From NCBI GenBank assembly GCA_037576195.1, contig CM075101.1, positions 19,840,001 through 19,904,000 of the forward strand: 64,000 nucleotides of DNA, given 5' to 3'. This stretch comes from Phytoseiulus persimilis. Its lineage: Eukaryota > Arthropoda > Arachnida > Mesostigmata > Phytoseiidae. The position numbers were made by a program, and so were the translations under genes. Shown here piece after piece: positions 62,878 to 64,000 of this stretch. The first letter of the stretch is position 1. Each line of letters opens with the position of its first letter. Under the pieces are notes generated by a model. The model was not told where the DNA came from and ran no database searches. It saw only the letters and a program-made list of their open reading frames with translations.

Positions 62878-64000
62878 TTGTTGTTGACACCGGGTAGGGG
62901 TAGAACAGCAATTTTCTCCGGGACAGTCAATCACATTTCTCCGAGATGCACACTCGAAGATGTCAGCTGAGGCCTTCGTCGAATGACAGGTTTCTTGTCC
63001 CACTGTCAATGTGGGTACAGGCGAACAGGCAGGAAGAACGCACACATAAACAGACAGACGTTCGGCGACGCTCCTTTGAGTTCGTGTGACTGACTAACCC
63101 TCCGTCGACTGCCCCGGCAGGCGAGCAGCTTCATTAGATGTCAAGCTGCTATCGGTGAGAATACTCATACCGTTGTTGCTTCATACGGGAGCAACAAGGC
63201 GCTCCATCAAAGGACCAGTCGGGGATTCGCACCGACAGAGCAGGGACGTACGGACGAACGCTCAGCTGATATCTTGTCTCTCACCGTCAATCGCCCACTC
63301 CGGTCATCTGGAGCACTCTCTTAGCCCTGCTGCACGGTAAGGAGAATTGCTTCCAGGAATATTCGAACCGACTTGATATCGTTCAATGAACCGTATAGAC
63401 ACGTATAGAAGTGTTCGCTCAGCTGCCACGAAGTTCCTGGTGAGCCTAGCGCGGGGACAATTCCTACTATTCCCCTTTTGCTTCCATTCAACGACGGGTT
63501 CATTTCTAAGGCGCGAAATTTCGAAATGGCTCCATCAGAGCACATTCTTGCGCTCACTGTTTTCGCTTCTTGCCAATGAAGTCGGCGATTTTCAGTAGGA
63601 TGACGAATTCGAGAGACGCTTTCGATGATACCAGCCCGATTTTCAGGCCAGCGGTTTGAGGACCATGAGAACGAGAATCCGATGTGCCCCCCGTCATTAT
63701 TCATCCAGCGAGCATCAAGGCCAATATGCGCAAGCTGACAGTTAGCATCAGGAACTGAATTGGGAAGATGCATGGATCGAACGAGCTGACATCTTTGGGG
63801 ACTCTCGGCCAGAAACAAGGTCGCTATTGCACCGCCGAATTACAAGGGCCGCAGTGCTCATGGTGGGATGTGAGAATTCGAATTCGCCGCGCTGTGAGCG
63901 AAACATGGCAGTAGGTCCACAGGCGCGCGCGCCGAAGCTGGGAGGGCCGTTGTTGTTGTTGGGGCCGAGCGCCTGCCCACAGCAGTGGAAGCGGCCACGC
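62878..64000. other. Upstream region of TBC1D9-like gene
   Basis: About 1.1 kb, presumably promoter and 5' UTR. The TBC1D9 frame stays open upstream to 63045 but the extra residues (Cys/Thr-rich) do not look like the family. A GGCAGG then cacacataaacagacagacg stretch lies at 63008-63060. The right edge is GC-rich with a gttgttgttgtt run at 63952-63960. No other gene is visible. Confidence 0.4.

Overview
The window is nuclear DNA from an animal, almost certainly an arthropod. Protein-coding genes are split by short GT-AG introns, mostly about 60-330 bp. There are no operons or ribosome-binding sites. The recognisable proteins are metazoan families (CSRNP, LEDGF/JASPer, FARP, TRERF1/ZNF541, DDX41, WTAP, JIP3/Sunday driver, TBC1D9). 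Base composition near 50% GC, compact genes, and a mix of intron-rich genes with very long uninterrupted exons suggest a parasitiform mite such as a phytoseiid. That placement is an inference from style and was not tested by any search.

Layout: a CSRNP/Axud1 gene runs off the left edge (minus, 1-1769). It is divergent from an LEDGF/JASPer-type PWWP+IBD chromatin reader (plus, 5612-8834, 8 exons, 553 aa). After about 7 kb with no recognisable gene comes a secreted clip-type trypsin-like protease (minus, 16157-17440) and a FARP-type FERM/RhoGEF (minus, 21158-24169), each in one coding exon. A TRERF1/ZNF541-type zinc-finger/ELM2/SANT co-repressor subunit follows (minus, 28825-34238, at least 9 exons). 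About 7.7 kb without a recognisable gene precedes DDX41 (plus, 41925-44181, 4 exons, 610 aa). Next are two WTAP/fl(2)d genes pointing tail to tail (plus 45106-47125; minus 48377-49681), an unrecognised plus-strand coding region (about 49.96-51.0 kb), the JIP3/4 (Sunday driver) gene (minus, 51144-56896, 18 exons) and a TBC1D9-type RabGAP (minus, 59368-62877, 3 exons).

Most exon junctions were fixed by checking splice dinucleotides, exon phase and continuity of the conserved protein together. The phase arithmetic closes for LEDGF, DDX41, both WTAP genes, JIP3/4 and TBC1D9. In JIP3/4 and TBC1D9 it closes only if one base is missing from a short A-run, which points to sequence error or genuine frameshifts. 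One junction in the TRERF1-like gene (between 31947 and 32405) is unresolved.

The genes do not form one pathway. Several act in chromatin or RNA control (LEDGF/JASPer, TRERF1-like, CSRNP, DDX41, WTAP x2), and the right end carries membrane-traffic genes (JIP3/4, TBC1D9). The most notable feature is the inverted WTAP pair: two intact but diverged copies of an m6A-writer subunit that most animals are thought to carry once. I found no clearly new molecular system.
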